The notes: a model not told the origin generated them from the letters alone. A DNA stretch of 64,000 nucleotides from Pseudoflavonifractor sp902362925 (GCA_902362925.1 CABIYL010000007.1); one strand, 5' to 3'. Numbered from the stretch's first letter, positions 43,520-51,766 are shown. A program made the numbers and translations.

Positions 43520-43548
43520 GTATAATAGACGCTTTGCGGCTATTATAC
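43520..43548. promoter_or_regulatory. Inverted repeat with two opposed TATAAT elements upstream of addB
   Basis: GTATAATAG (43520-43528) and CTATTATAC (43540-43548) form a perfect 9-bp inverted repeat with a 10-bp centre. Each arm contains a TATAAT, one for each strand. No strong -35 is seen for either. It may be the addBA promoter, an operator, or both. Confidence 0.45.
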
Positions 43549-43723
43549 CATCGTCTGCTCCCGCCCGCCAGTGACAGAACACGGAAAACGCCGGACCGGG
43601 TCAATTTGGGACATTCGTATGGTTTTGTCCCTTCTCACAGGATGATATCGGTATTATGATAAAATTAATATGATACACATTTGCGGCCTCCGCTCAGGCC
43701 GCACTTCAAGGGAGGCACTTCAG

Positions 43724-44771
43724 TTGAAGCGTGAAGCAATCGCCAGAACCATTCTGGACACCATTGTGGATCGTGCCATTCGGGACATCGGCGAGGACCC
43801 TCAGCGCAGCCTGCGCAAGCTGGTGGATATGGGGCAGACCTTCGCCAAGGGACCGTTTCAAAAGCGCTATATCGGTACCATCCAGCAGATGCTGGAGAAC
43901 GGCGGCAGCCCCTATTACGACCTGGTGCAGGACACGGTACGCAGCACCGACCGGGTAAATCTGCGGACCTTCGGCGTCAACATCGGCTTGCAGTGCTGGA
44001 CCCTGGGCGCCAAGCAGATTCGGGATACGGAGGCCCGGGAGAACTTTGACATTCCCTGGTGCATCACCCTGCAGCTGGAGGGCGCCGCTTCCTCCGCCCG
44101 CACGGACTGTCTCCGTCTGCTGGACGAGGGGCGGGCACTGGGCATTTACGCCTATTTTCTCCACTGCGGCGCCTCCGCCGGGGCTTTGGAGCTTGCGCTG
44201 GAGCTGGCCCGGAAGGNNNNNNNNNNNNNNNNNNNNNNNNNNNNNNNNNNNNNNNNNNNNNNNNNNNNNNNNNNNNNNNNNNNNNNNNNNNNNNNNNNNN
44301 NNNNNNNNNNNNNNNNNNNNNNNNNNNNNNNNNNNNNNNNNNNNNNNNNNNNNNNNNNNNNNNNNNNNNNNNNNNNNNNNNNNNNNNNNNNNNNNNNNNN
44401 NNNNNNNNNNNNNNNNNNNNNNNNNNNNNNNNNNNNNNNNNNNNNNNNNNNNNNNNNNNNNNNNNNNNNNNNNNNNNNNNNNNNNNNNNNNNNNNNNNNN
44501 NNNNNNNNNNNNNNNNNNNNNNNNNNNNNNNNNNCTTTACAACTATGTGGCACAGGCCAGAAACACCCATCAGTATCCCCTGCTCCTGATGGACTACTGC
44601 CGGGACGTGCTGCTGGTGGACGAGGTCATCTCCGACAGTCCCCGCTATCTGGAGTTCCTGCCCGACGGGCAAGCCGTCACATACGCGGACGGCAGAAAGC
44701 AGCCGCTGCCCGACGTGCTCTCCGGCCTGTCCCTGTCGGAGTTTCTCCGGAGCCGCTTCCGCCGGACATAA
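43724..44771 (+). CDS. Radical-SAM-like protein apparently lacking the Fe-S loop; interrupted by gap
   Basis: The N-terminal 164 residues and a C-terminal ~78 residues flank a gap. I recognise similarity to clostridial radical SAM proteins whose core reads IPWAIL, then an SACNLxCxGC cluster loop, then GKELGIYMYIYTGGEP. Here the matching text is IPWCITLQLEGA, then directly ASSARTDCLRLLDEGRALGI and YAYFLHCGASA: the roughly 25 residues with the CxxxCxxC motif are missing. The tail (LYNYVAQARN...RYLEFLPDG) fits the end of the same fold. The start is a TTG at 43724, eight bases after GGAGG. Head and tail are in different frames across the N run, so the gap length is not exact. Similarity was judged from memory; function unknown. 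Confidence 0.7.
44217..44534. other. Assembly gap (318 N)
   Basis: A run of 318 N inside the radical-SAM-like gene. The coding frame before and after differs, so the real length must differ from 318 by a number not divisible by three, or an indel lies beside the gap. Confidence 0.99.
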
Positions 44772-44776
44772 TGCAG

Positions 44777-44814
44777 ACAGCGCGGCCTGCGCCCATGGGC
44801 GCAGGCCGCGCTGT
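44777..44814. terminator. 38-bp perfect palindrome, bidirectional terminator
   Basis: Two 19-base arms (44777-44795 and 44796-44814) are exactly complementary, with TTTCTTC on the right side. It separates the radical-SAM-like gene from the convergent TetR gene. Confidence 0.75.
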
Positions 44815-44818
44815 TTCT

Positions 44819-45373
44819 TCACTCGCCGTTCTGTTCTCTTTTGTGCTGGTCCAGCCGGCTGAGTCCCTGCACCAGGTTCCGCAGCCGGGCCATGTAGTCC
44901 TCTGCCGGCATAGGCGTGCCCTTTGTAAGCCAGCGGACAATGGAGGCCAGAAACGCATCGCTGAAAAAGGTGGTGAAAAACTCCTCGTCCTCCCGGTCGG
45001 AGAACAGCTCCTGGGCAAGGGAGTACATCAGCGGGGTGATAACCTCAGTAAAATGGTCCCGGAAGGAGTTCTGTCCTTCAATCTCCAGCGCGGAGCGGTA
45101 AAAGGCCTTCTCCTCATAGAAGTACCGGCACATGCCGTTTAAGATGGAGACGCCGCTTTCAAAGCCGCATTTCTGGATGACCTCAATAAACTCCGTGTCA
45201 AAAATCCAGTTGACCAGGTCGTACTTGTCGCGGAAATGATAGTAGAAGCTCTTGCGGCTCATGCCGCAGGCCTCACAGATCTCTCCCACGCTGATTTTGG
45301 AGAAGGACTCCTTGGCCATCAGCTCCTTCATGGTCCGGGCCAGCGCCCGCTTGGTAAGACTGGAATCCGGCAT
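44819..45373 (-). CDS. TetR family regulator, DhaS-like
   Basis: A 184-residue regulator whose N-terminal HTH reads ISVGEICEACGMSRKSFYYH followed by FRDKYDLVNWIF, the pattern of the DhaS/TetR_C_8 group of clostridial regulators. The C-terminal domain is helical with no known ligand motif. It converges on the radical-SAM-like gene and lies 265 bp from the stop of the DUF4914 gene; the target is unclear. Confidence 0.88.
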   Translation of the reverse strand: MPDSSLTKRALARTMKELMAKESFSKISVGEICEACGMSRKSFYYHFRDKYDLVNWIFDTEFIEVIQKCGFESGVSILNGMCRYFYEEKAFYRSALEIEGQNSFRDHFTEVITPLMYSLAQELFSDREDEEFFTTFFSDAFLASIVRWLTKGTPMPAEDYMARLRNLVQGLSRLDQHKREQNGE

Positions 45374-45535
45374 GTGTTCTACCTCCCAATGGCTCCCCGC
45401 ATCTCCAAATCAAAGCATTTTAGAAAAACTATATCACTTCACTCGGGAAAATGCAAGCGGGGCAGTTGGCAGAAAAATACAACCTTTTTCGCTGTTTTCC
45501 CCTATAAAACGCCATCAATTCAAAAATCAGTATGA

Positions 45536-45562
45536 AAAAAGGAGCCCAAAAGGCTCCTTTTT
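45536..45562 (-). terminator. Terminator of the DUF4914 gene
   Basis: An 11-bp stem AAAAAGGAGCC with GGCTCCTTTTT around a 5-nt loop; T tracts on both sides. It lies about 75 bp past the DUF4914 stop. Confidence 0.8.
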
Positions 45563-45638
45563 TCCATCCGACCCCGCTACGGGGGAACGGCAATCCGTAC
45601 CGGCGGCTTCCCCGCCGGATTTTTTCGTTCTGTACGCC

Positions 45639-47516
45639 TTACTCCAGGCCCAGGGGGATGATCTTGCAGTAGTCCTCGATGGTGCCCCGCTTCTTGAAGC
45701 ACTCCAGAATCTGCTTGCCCACCGGGTGGAGCTCCTCCACGTCGTACACGGCCAGTTCCTTCTCGAAGAACTTGTAGAGGATTTCGGCGCCCTTGTCGTA
45801 GGCCTCCTCGCCCAGCAGCTCCTGAGTCTCGGGCCGGAGGAACTTGCTGGAGATGCGCTGGCCGTCCACCTTCATCTCCTTCAGGTCGTAGCCCAGCAGG
45901 GGACAGCGGGCGGCCACCAGGCGGTCCATCTTCATGTTCACGCCGCCACGGCGGGCCAGGTACTCACGGGCGATCCACTCGGCGGCAAAGCCCACCTTGT
46001 ACACGCCGATGTGCTGGTTGGGGATGAGGACGTAGCGGGTGGCGCTGCAGGCCAGAATCTGCTCCAGCAGCAGGTTGGCCTGACGTACCCGCAGGCCGGT
46101 GGCAAAGGGCCAGTAGGAGCCCACGCCCTCGCTGGCCAGACCGGAGCCGCTGGAGGCGATGCTGGGGTTGTTGAAGCCGCGGGGGGCCACCAGACGCCAC
46201 AGCCAGGCCAGAGCGGGCGGGATGATGTGCATCAGGCCCATGATGCCGTAGGTGGGCTTCTTGGCGGTGCAGGGGGGCATACGCACACCGAAGGAGCGCA
46301 CGTCCACCTCCACGGGGGACCAGACAATGTTGGGGATCATGCGGCGGGGGATGATGACACGGGGATTGGGGCAGGTCTTGCCGTTGGAGTCCAGGGTGTG
46401 CTCCCACAGCAGGCAGGTGGAACGGGGCACGCCGTCGATGTTGAAGAACACCAGAGGCTCCTTGGTGTGGATAGAGATGCCCTCATACAGGGGGTCGCTG
46501 CCGTACTGGGTGATGCCGTCCACCCGGACGAACCAGCCGTCCTCGCCGTCGGCCACGGCCAGCTTGCCGTTGTTCTTCTGGAAGGAGGGGTGGCAGATGG
46601 CCATGTCGTCGGTAACGGGCTCAATGGTACAGGTATCGCTCATGCTAATGTACCGCTCATCGCCGGTGATGGTGCTGGTGCCCAGCAGCACACGGCCGTC
46701 GGAGCCACGCTGCACGTCCTGGAGCAGCTCGCTCTTGCCGCCGCCGGAGGCGCCCTCGTGCATCATGACCATCTCGTTCTCGTAGGGGGTGATGATGCGG
46801 GCGGTGCTGGCGTGGGCGGTGACCCAGCCCTCGCGCTCGCCGATGTCCAGCAGGACGCTGTAAATACCCTTCTTGGCGGAGGGTCCGGGATAGAGGTTGT
46901 AGGAGAAGATCTCATGCAGGTCCTCGTGGCGGCTGTGGACCACCACCTGCTTGCCCTTGAAGTGGGTGTGACGGAAGGGGGGCGCAACGTACACCACGGA
47001 GCGGGGCTTGAAGTGCTCCACGTTCTTCATTTCCACAAAGGCCTGGAGCTGGGCCAGGGTAAAGGCGAAGAAGGCCGCGTTCCGGGGGCAGACCAGCACG
47101 GAATCGTACCCGTACTGATATCCGCCCGCCTTGAAGGGCACCAGAATCAGCTCCTGCCGGGTGAGCCAGCGGAAGGTCTCTTCCCGCAGCTCGGAGAAAT
47201 CATAGCCGTAGACGTCGGCAAAGCGGGGCTTGTCGGTGGGGCCGTCATCCGCGATGCGCATGCAGTCCGGGTCACGGCGGCGCATGTAGTCCTCGGTGAA
47301 GTTCACGGAAGCGCCGTTTTTGCAGCGCACGACCTCCGCTTCCTTCACGCTCTTGCCGTTCACATCATAGAGTACCTCGATTTTATCGGTGTACTCATTG
47401 CCGAAAATCAGCTCGAACAGCACTTCCTTGCTCTCCGGGATGATAACGCTGGGGCTGTTGTAGATAATATTCTGCAGCTCCTGCGGAAGTGTGAATTTCT
47501 CAAACAAAACGTTCAT
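45639..47516 (-). CDS. DUF4914 family protein, PEPCK-like P-loop
   Basis: A 625-residue soluble protein that I place in DUF4914 from length and overall pattern. A P-loop HEGASGGGKSE (about 253-263) resembles the kinase loop of ATP-dependent phosphoenolpyruvate carboxykinase, and surrounding text (TSTITGDERYISMSDTC, VFFNIDGVP, NPRVIIPR) also recalls that fold. It may be a nucleotide-dependent carboxykinase relative or a HPr-kinase-like enzyme; no activity is known to me. The ATG at 47516 follows GAGGAAG; the open frame extends 29 codons upstream without support. It is a monocistronic gene with a good promoter. Confidence 0.78.
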   Translation of the reverse strand: MNVLFEKFTLPQELQNIIYNSPSVIIPESKEVLFELIFGNEYTDKIEVLYDVNGKSVKEAEVVRCKNGASVNFTEDYMRRRDPDCMRIADDGPTDKPRFADVYGYDFSELREETFRWLTRQELILVPFKAGGYQYGYDSVLVCPRNAAFFAFTLAQLQAFVEMKNVEHFKPRSVVYVAPPFRHTHFKGKQVVVHSRHEDLHEIFSYNLYPGPSAKKGIYSVLLDIGEREGWVTAHASTARIITPYENEMVMMHEGASGGGKSELLQDVQRGSDGRVLLGTSTITGDERYISMSDTCTIEPVTDDMAICHPSFQKNNGKLAVADGEDGWFVRVDGITQYGSDPLYEGISIHTKEPLVFFNIDGVPRSTCLLWEHTLDSNGKTCPNPRVIIPRRMIPNIVWSPVEVDVRSFGVRMPPCTAKKPTYGIMGLMHIIPPALAWLWRLVAPRGFNNPSIASSGSGLASEGVGSYWPFATGLRVRQANLLLEQILACSATRYVLIPNQHIGVYKVGFAAEWIAREYLARRGGVNMKMDRLVAARCPLLGYDLKEMKVDGQRISSKFLRPETQELLGEEAYDKGAEILYKFFEKELAVYDVEELHPVGKQILECFKKRGTIEDYCKIIPLGLE

Positions 47517-47574
47517 TAAGGCTTCCTCACTTTCTCCCGCCCGGCCCACCGGCCACGCGACGCGTATATGAATT

Positions 47575-47603
47575 ACTTTACCGTGAAACAAGTGCTTTGT
47601 CAA
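47575..47603 (-). promoter_or_regulatory. Promoter of the DUF4914 gene
   Basis: On the minus strand TTGACA (47598-47603), 17 bp, TAAAGT (47575-47580), about 60 bp before the start. Confidence 0.7.
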
Positions 47604-47835
47604 TATGCAAAATTGCGACTGGCAGGAAACAAACTTGCATTATCCCTCTCCTAACCTTCCGCTTAACCTTTCAGCCCGGTTTCCCCGGTTTTTCCCCGTA
47701 TCCGGCTGGCGGACAGAGGGCCGGGCCCACGTCCTCCCCTGCTGGCCGGACGTTCAGATGCACCCTGCTCTTGCAGGGCGATGCAGCCGAAGTTTCAAAA
47801 ATTTCGCTTTTCGCAGGGTCATCTGCCCCCCGCTC
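47604..47835. other. Intergenic stretch without recognised gene
   Basis: Between the DUF4914 promoter and the xpt promoters. A small hairpin CCCTGC-TCTT-GCAGGG (47763-47778) is present. I see no coding frame with a start site or RNA signature that I recognise. Confidence 0.5.
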
Positions 47836-47864
47836 TTGCAGTTTTTCTCCCTTTCGTCTATAAT
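47836..47864 (+). promoter_or_regulatory. xpt promoter P1
   Basis: TTGCAG (47836-47841), 17 bp, TATAAT (47859-47864). Confidence 0.75.
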
Positions 47865-47891
47865 AGAATTTTGAAAAGGGCCGCAGCCGTA

Positions 47892-47920
47892 TTGCAGCTT
47901 TGTTTCGTATGCTCTATAAT
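47892..47920 (+). promoter_or_regulatory. xpt promoter P2
   Basis: TTGCAG (47892-47897), 17 bp, TATAAT (47915-47920): the same hexamers and spacing as P1, 56 bp downstream. Confidence 0.7.
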
Positions 47921-47926
47921 AATATG

Positions 47927-48000
47927 CGCATCACCCTGTGGGTGAAAAAATGCTTGCCAAGTTTCCTGTCCGGCCCAGTCCGGGCAGCACAGAAAGGAAA
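47927..48000 (+). promoter_or_regulatory. Structured 5' leader of xpt
   Basis: The leader can form GCAT-CACCC-TGT-GGGTG-AAAAA-ATGC and then, after CCAAGTTTC, an 8-bp stem CTGTCCGG/CCGGGCAG just ahead of the AAAGGA ribosome binding site. It lacks the conserved core of the purine riboswitch. It could be a translational control element for xanthine or purine; this is unproven. Confidence 0.4.
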
Positions 48001-48004
48001 AAAC

Positions 48005-48580
48005 ATGGACGATCTGAAACGCCGGCTCCTCAACGACGCTGAGGTTGGGGAGGGCAACATCATCCGGGTGGATATGTTCCTCAACCACTGCATGGACATA
48101 GACCTGATTGAGCACGTGGGCAACGCCCTGGCCAAGCGCTTCCGGGGTGAGAAGGTCACCAAGGTGCTCACCGCCGAGAGCTCCGGCATTGCGGTGGCCT
48201 GCTTTGTGGGCCGCGCGCTGGACGTGCCCGTTATCTACGCCAAGAAGTTTCAGACCGGGTACATCGACCCGGAGGTCTACTCCACCGAAATCCACTCCTT
48301 CTCCCTGGAGAAGTCCTACACCCTGCGGGTCTCCAGGCGCTACCTGGACGAGGACGACCGGGTGCTGCTGGTGGACGACATCCTGGCCAACGGACAGTCC
48401 ATCCTGGGTCTGGCCGAGATTGTCTCCAAGGCCCGGGCTGAGGTGGCCGGCGTGGCGGTGGCCATCGAGAAGGCCATGCAGGACGGCGGCAAGGTTCTGC
48501 GCCGCATGGGCTTCCGGGTGGAGGCCCTGGCCTGCGTGGAGCGGGTGGAGAACGGCCGGATTATCCTGTCCGGCGACTGA
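48005..48580 (+). CDS. xpt: Xanthine phosphoribosyltransferase
   Basis: A 191-residue purine salvage enzyme that converts xanthine and PRPP to XMP. The PRPP site VLLVDDILANGQ and the flexible-loop region FQTGYIDPEVYS fit Xpt, and the length equals that of the Bacillus enzyme. The ATG at 48005 follows AGAAAGGA. It has two identical-type promoters, a structured leader and its own terminator. Confidence 0.94.
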   Translation: MDDLKRRLLNDAEVGEGNIIRVDMFLNHCMDIDLIEHVGNALAKRFRGEKVTKVLTAESSGIAVACFVGRALDVPVIYAKKFQTGYIDPEVYSTEIHSFSLEKSYTLRVSRRYLDEDDRVLLVDDILANGQSILGLAEIVSKARAEVAGVAVAIEKAMQDGGKVLRRMGFRVEALACVERVENGRIILSGD

Positions 48581-48596
48581 ATATTCCTGTAATCGA

Positions 48597-48636
48597 AAAG
48601 CGGAGACCGCACCTGAGTGCGGCCTCCGCTTTTTTG
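48597..48636. terminator. Bidirectional terminator between xpt and hisC
   Basis: Stem AAGCGGAG-A-CCGCAC with GTGCGG-C-CTCCGCTT around CTGA, followed by TTTTTTG rightward and TTTTCG leftward. Confidence 0.85.
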
Positions 48637-48661
48637 TGTGTATTCAGGAATTCAGACTTTC

Positions 48662-49735
48662 TCAGCCTGCCGGGAACTGCTTGAGCAGCTCCTCCATGGC
48701 GCTGCAGAAGGTCTCCATGTCCTCGTCCGTGCCGATGGACACCCGCAGGCAGTTGGCGATGCGGGGCTTGTCCCACCAGCGCACCAGGATGCCTTTCTCC
48801 CGCAGGCCGTCCAGCAGAGCCTTGGCGGGGGCGTTTTCGTGGGAGATGAACAGGAAGTTGGCGGCCGAGTCGTAGACCCGGAAGCCCATCTGCTTCAGGC
48901 GGCAGGCGGTGACCTCCCGGGTGTTGCTCACCTTGGCCACCACGCAGCGGAAGTAAGGGTCATCCCGCACGGCCGCCACCGCGCCCACCTGGGCCAGCCG
49001 GTCCACGGTGTAGGAGTTGAAGGAGTTCTTCACGCAGTTGAGGGCGGCCATCAGGTCGGTGCTGCCCATGGCGTAGCCCACCCGCAGTCCGGCCAGGGAC
49101 CGGGACTTGGACAGGGTGCGCACCACCACCAGGTTGGGGCAGATGTCCAGCAGTGCCACCGCCGAGTGGGCGCCGAAGTCCACATAGGCCTCGTCCACCA
49201 TCACCACCGCGTCCGGGTTGGCGTCGGCAATCTCCCGGATGGCGTGGAGGGGCAGGTCACGGCCGGTGGGGGCGTTGGGGTTGGCGATGACCACACCGCC
49301 GTTATTGCCCAGAAACTGCTCCACCGGCACGCCGAAGTTCTCGTCCAGGGGAATCTCCCGGTAGTCCAGGCCGAAGAGCTGGGCGTAGACGGGGTAAAAG
49401 CTGTATGTAATGTCGGGGAACACAATTGCCTTCCCCGGGTTGAAGAAGGCGTAGAAGCACATGGCCAGCACCTCGTCGGAGCCGTTGCCCACGAAAATCC
49501 GGTCCGGGGTCAGGCCGTGGTAGGAGGCGATGGTCTCCCGCAGCTCGGTGCACTCCGGGTCGGGATAGAGCCGCAGCGGGCTGCCGGCCTCCTGCCGGAT
49601 GGCCTCCGTCACCATGGCGGAGGGGGGATAGGGGTTTTCATTGGTGTTCAGCTTGATGAACTTCCGGCCTCTGGGCTGCTCCCCCGGCGTATAGGGCACC
49701 AGCTCCCGAATCCGTTCGCTCCAGAGTTCCTTCAT
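48662..49735 (-). CDS. hisC: Histidinol-phosphate aminotransferase
   Basis: A 357-residue PLP-dependent fold-I aminotransferase of histidine biosynthesis. It starts with the HisC-like substrate loop KLNTNENPYPPS and has GNGSDEVL, NPNAPTG, and the PLP lysine in LSKSRSLAGLRVG. No other his genes are in the window, so it may also act on aromatic amino acids. The ATG overlaps the stop of the upstream DUF951 gene (ATGA); a much longer open frame upstream is not used. Confidence 0.92.
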   Translation of the reverse strand: MKELWSERIRELVPYTPGEQPRGRKFIKLNTNENPYPPSAMVTEAIRQEAGSPLRLYPDPECTELRETIASYHGLTPDRIFVGNGSDEVLAMCFYAFFNPGKAIVFPDITYSFYPVYAQLFGLDYREIPLDENFGVPVEQFLGNNGGVVIANPNAPTGRDLPLHAIREIADANPDAVVMVDEAYVDFGAHSAVALLDICPNLVVVRTLSKSRSLAGLRVGYAMGSTDLMAALNCVKNSFNSYTVDRLAQVGAVAAVRDDPYFRCVVAKVSNTREVTACRLKQMGFRVYDSAANFLFISHENAPAKALLDGLREKGILVRWWDKPRIANCLRVSIGTDEDMETFCSAMEELLKQFPAG

Positions 49736-49926
49736 GTCTCTTCCTCCCCGGTACGCAGAATCTTTCTGATATTTTTCTCCGCCTTGCTGCGGGGCAGTAT
49801 CAGCTCGTGGCCGCAGCCCTGACAGCGCAGCTTGAAGTCCATGCCCACCCGCAGCACCTGCCAGCGCTTGCTGCCGCAGGGGTGCTCTTTTTTCAGCTCC
49901 AGCACGTCGCCTACGCGCACATCCAT
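49732..49926 (-). CDS. DUF951 family small protein
   Basis: A 64-residue basic protein with HPCGSKRWQVLRVGMDFKLR and CQGCGHELILPRSKAEKNIRKI: one Cys-Gly, then a CxxC pair, probably binding zinc or nucleic acid. The family is conserved in Firmicutes with unknown function. AGGAGG lies upstream of the ATG. Coupled by ATGA to hisC. Confidence 0.9.
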   Translation of the reverse strand: MDVRVGDVLELKKEHPCGSKRWQVLRVGMDFKLRCQGCGHELILPRSKAEKNIRKILRTGEEET

Positions 49927-50080
49927 GGAAATTCCTCCTGTCGGCCACCGGCCGTCCAAAAAATAGAATTGGCTGTGTTTCTATATTATAAGTTTCTTTC
50001 CCTTTCTCTGTCAATTCGCAGAGCCAAACCGCATATAGTGGCCTATCGGGAAAAATCTCCGCTGCGGCCGAAAGGATTTG

Positions 50081-51019
50081 GTGAAATTGACGACTCTGTT
50101 TCCGCCCGAAGGGCGGCTGCTGCACACCGAGGAGAATCAGGCCCTCTGCGCCACAAAGGCGGGGCTCATCCGGGCCATGGAGGGACGGCGGGTACTGGAG
50201 GGAAAGGCCGTCCTCTGCGACGCCGAGCACAACTTAGCTGTAACGTTAGGTCCCTTTACAGGCTATATCCCACGGGAGGAAGCGGCTCTGGGCATCGCCG
50301 AGGGAAACACCCGGGAGATTGCCATTCTCTCCCGGGTCGGAAAGCCGGTTGCCTTTACAGTTGAGGCGGTGGAACAGGAAGAGGGTCTGCTCCGGCCCAG
50401 GCTGTCCCGCCGCAGCGCCCAGACCATGGCCCTGGAGCATCTGATGGACACTCTGGAGCCCGGCACCGTCCTCCCTGCCACCGTGTCCCACCTGGAGCCC
50501 TTCGGGGCCTTTGTGGACATCGGCTGCGGTGTGCCCTCCATGATCAGCATTGAGCGCATCTCGGTCTCCCGGATTCCCCATCCGGACCGGCGCTTCACCG
50601 TAGGCCAGGAGATTTATGCCGTGGCCATGGAGACCTGCCCGGAGCTGGGACGGGTCATCCTCTCCCACCGGGAGCTGCTGGGCACCTGGCAGGAAAACGC
50701 CACCCGCTTCTCCGCCGGTATGACCGTCCCTGGCTATGTGCGGGGCATCAAGGACTACGGCATCTTTGTGGAGCTGGCTCCCAATCTCTCCGGTCTGGCG
50801 GAGCCCAGAGGGGACCTGCATGAGGGGGACCGGGTGTCGGTGTACATCAAGGCCATCTTCCCCGACCGGATGAAAATCAAGCTGCTGGTCATTGAGAAGC
50901 TGCCGCCGGAGGGTCCCCAGCCCCTGACCTACTTCCTGCCCCCCAGCGGGCGTTTGGACCGCTGGCGCTACGCCCCCGAGGGCTGCTGCAAAACAGGGGC
51001 CGAGACGGTATTCCGATAA
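50081..51019 (+). CDS. S1 RNA-binding domain protein (S1-like repeats)
   Basis: About 312 residues. Two clear S1 domains occupy roughly 125-200 (GTVLPATVSHLEPFGAFVDI) and 210-275 (GMTVPGYVRGIKDYGIFVEL). A degenerate N-terminal S1-like part with GYIPREEA precedes them, so this is a short ribosomal-protein-S1 relative as found in Clostridia. Start is uncertain: TTG 50078, GTG 50081 and TTG 50087 all lie behind AAAGGA; GTG is chosen provisionally. It likely binds RNA at the ribosome. Monocistronic, with a terminator after it. Confidence 0.85.
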   Translation: MKLTTLFPPEGRLLHTEENQALCATKAGLIRAMEGRRVLEGKAVLCDAEHNLAVTLGPFTGYIPREEAALGIAEGNTREIAILSRVGKPVAFTVEAVEQEEGLLRPRLSRRSAQTMALEHLMDTLEPGTVLPATVSHLEPFGAFVDIGCGVPSMISIERISVSRIPHPDRRFTVGQEIYAVAMETCPELGRVILSHRELLGTWQENATRFSAGMTVPGYVRGIKDYGIFVELAPNLSGLAEPRGDLHEGDRVSVYIKAIFPDRMKIKLLVIEKLPPEGPQPLTYFLPPSGRLDRWRYAPEGCCKTGAETVFR

Positions 51020-51026
51020 AAGCAGA

Positions 51027-51055
51027 GGGAGGATGCCAGGGCATCCTCCCTTTTT
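51027..51055. terminator. Terminator between S1 gene and folT
   Basis: Stem GGGAGGATGCC with GGCATCCTCCC (51027-51037, 51040-51050), then TTTTTG on the right. Confidence 0.8.
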
Positions 51056-51058
51056 GAT

Positions 51059-51676
51059 TCAGATCAGCGCCAGACGCCGCTCGGCCTGGTTGGGCAGAGC
51101 GCCCATCCGGTAGAGCACCGGCACCAGCGCGCCGAAGAGCACCACCAGCATGAGAGTCTGAACGGGGAGCATCAGGGTGTTCTTGATCATGCTGTTGGTC
51201 ATGTAGTAGATATAGCCCTTGCTGTACAGAATCGCGCTCCACAGGCTGCCCAGGAACACGTTGAGAATGTTGGTGCACAGCTTGGCCAGGAAAATCCGCA
51301 GCACGGTCACACGGGCACGGTAGAGGAACAGGGCGTAGATGAAGGTGCCCAGCATGGTGGTGAGCATATAACCCGGGAAATAGGGGTCGCCGCTGGAGGA
51401 GAGGAAGAAGGACAGGGTGTCCTCGGCGGCGCCGAACACCAGGGCGGTCACCGGGCCGCACACCAGGGCGCACAGGGACCGGGCCAGGAAGCCGAAGCTG
51501 ATTTTCAGTCCCGCGTAGATGGGGATGGAGAACTTGGAGAGGACGATGCAGGCGGCGATCATCAGCGCGGCGAACACCAGGCTGCGCAGACTGCGGAAGT
51601 CATCCACAGCGCAGCGCCAGTAGGCGGCGGAGAAGGGCGTTTTGAACATGGTGCGGGTCTTGTTGAGTACGGGCAT
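51059..51676 (-). CDS. folT: Folate ECF transporter S component
   Basis: A 205-residue membrane protein of five to six segments, the substrate-binding S subunit of an energy-coupling-factor vitamin transporter. Segments such as LVFAALMIAACIVLSKFSI and GPVTALVFGAAEDTLSFFL are typical of the FolT group. The folate assignment is supported by a tetrahydrofolate riboswitch upstream. EcfA and EcfT are not in the window and are probably shared from another locus. The ATG directly follows a T7 tract and AGGAGG. Confidence 0.9.
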   Translation of the reverse strand: MPVLNKTRTMFKTPFSAAYWRCAVDDFRSLRSLVFAALMIAACIVLSKFSIPIYAGLKISFGFLARSLCALVCGPVTALVFGAAEDTLSFFLSSSGDPYFPGYMLTTMLGTFIYALFLYRARVTVLRIFLAKLCTNILNVFLGSLWSAILYSKGYIYYMTNSMIKNTLMLPVQTLMLVVLFGALVPVLYRMGALPNQAERRLALI

Positions 51677-51735
51677 AAAAAAACCTCCTTCTGTATTCGG
51701 CAGCCCGCAAAAGCGGGAATGCCGCACAGAGGAGG
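51677..51735 (-). terminator. Riboswitch expression platform: hairpin containing the folT ribosome binding site
   Basis: CCTCCTCTGT (51726-51735) can pair with ACAGAAGGAGG (51684-51694, one bulge), enclosing an inner CCCGC-TTTT-GCGGG hairpin. The 3' arm is the folT ribosome binding site and is followed by seven T residues directly before the ATG. It has the form of both an intrinsic terminator and a ribosome-site sequestering hairpin. Confidence 0.7.
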
Positions 51736-51766
51736 ACCGTGGACTCCCACGGCACGCCTGATATGC

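Noticed and set aside
47927..48000. Purine (guanine/xanthine) riboswitch in the xpt leader
   Set aside because: The leader has AAGTTTCC followed by a stem, but lacks the GTTTCTACC, CCGTAAA and GACTACG core pieces and the three-way junction, so it is reported only as an unidentified structured leader.
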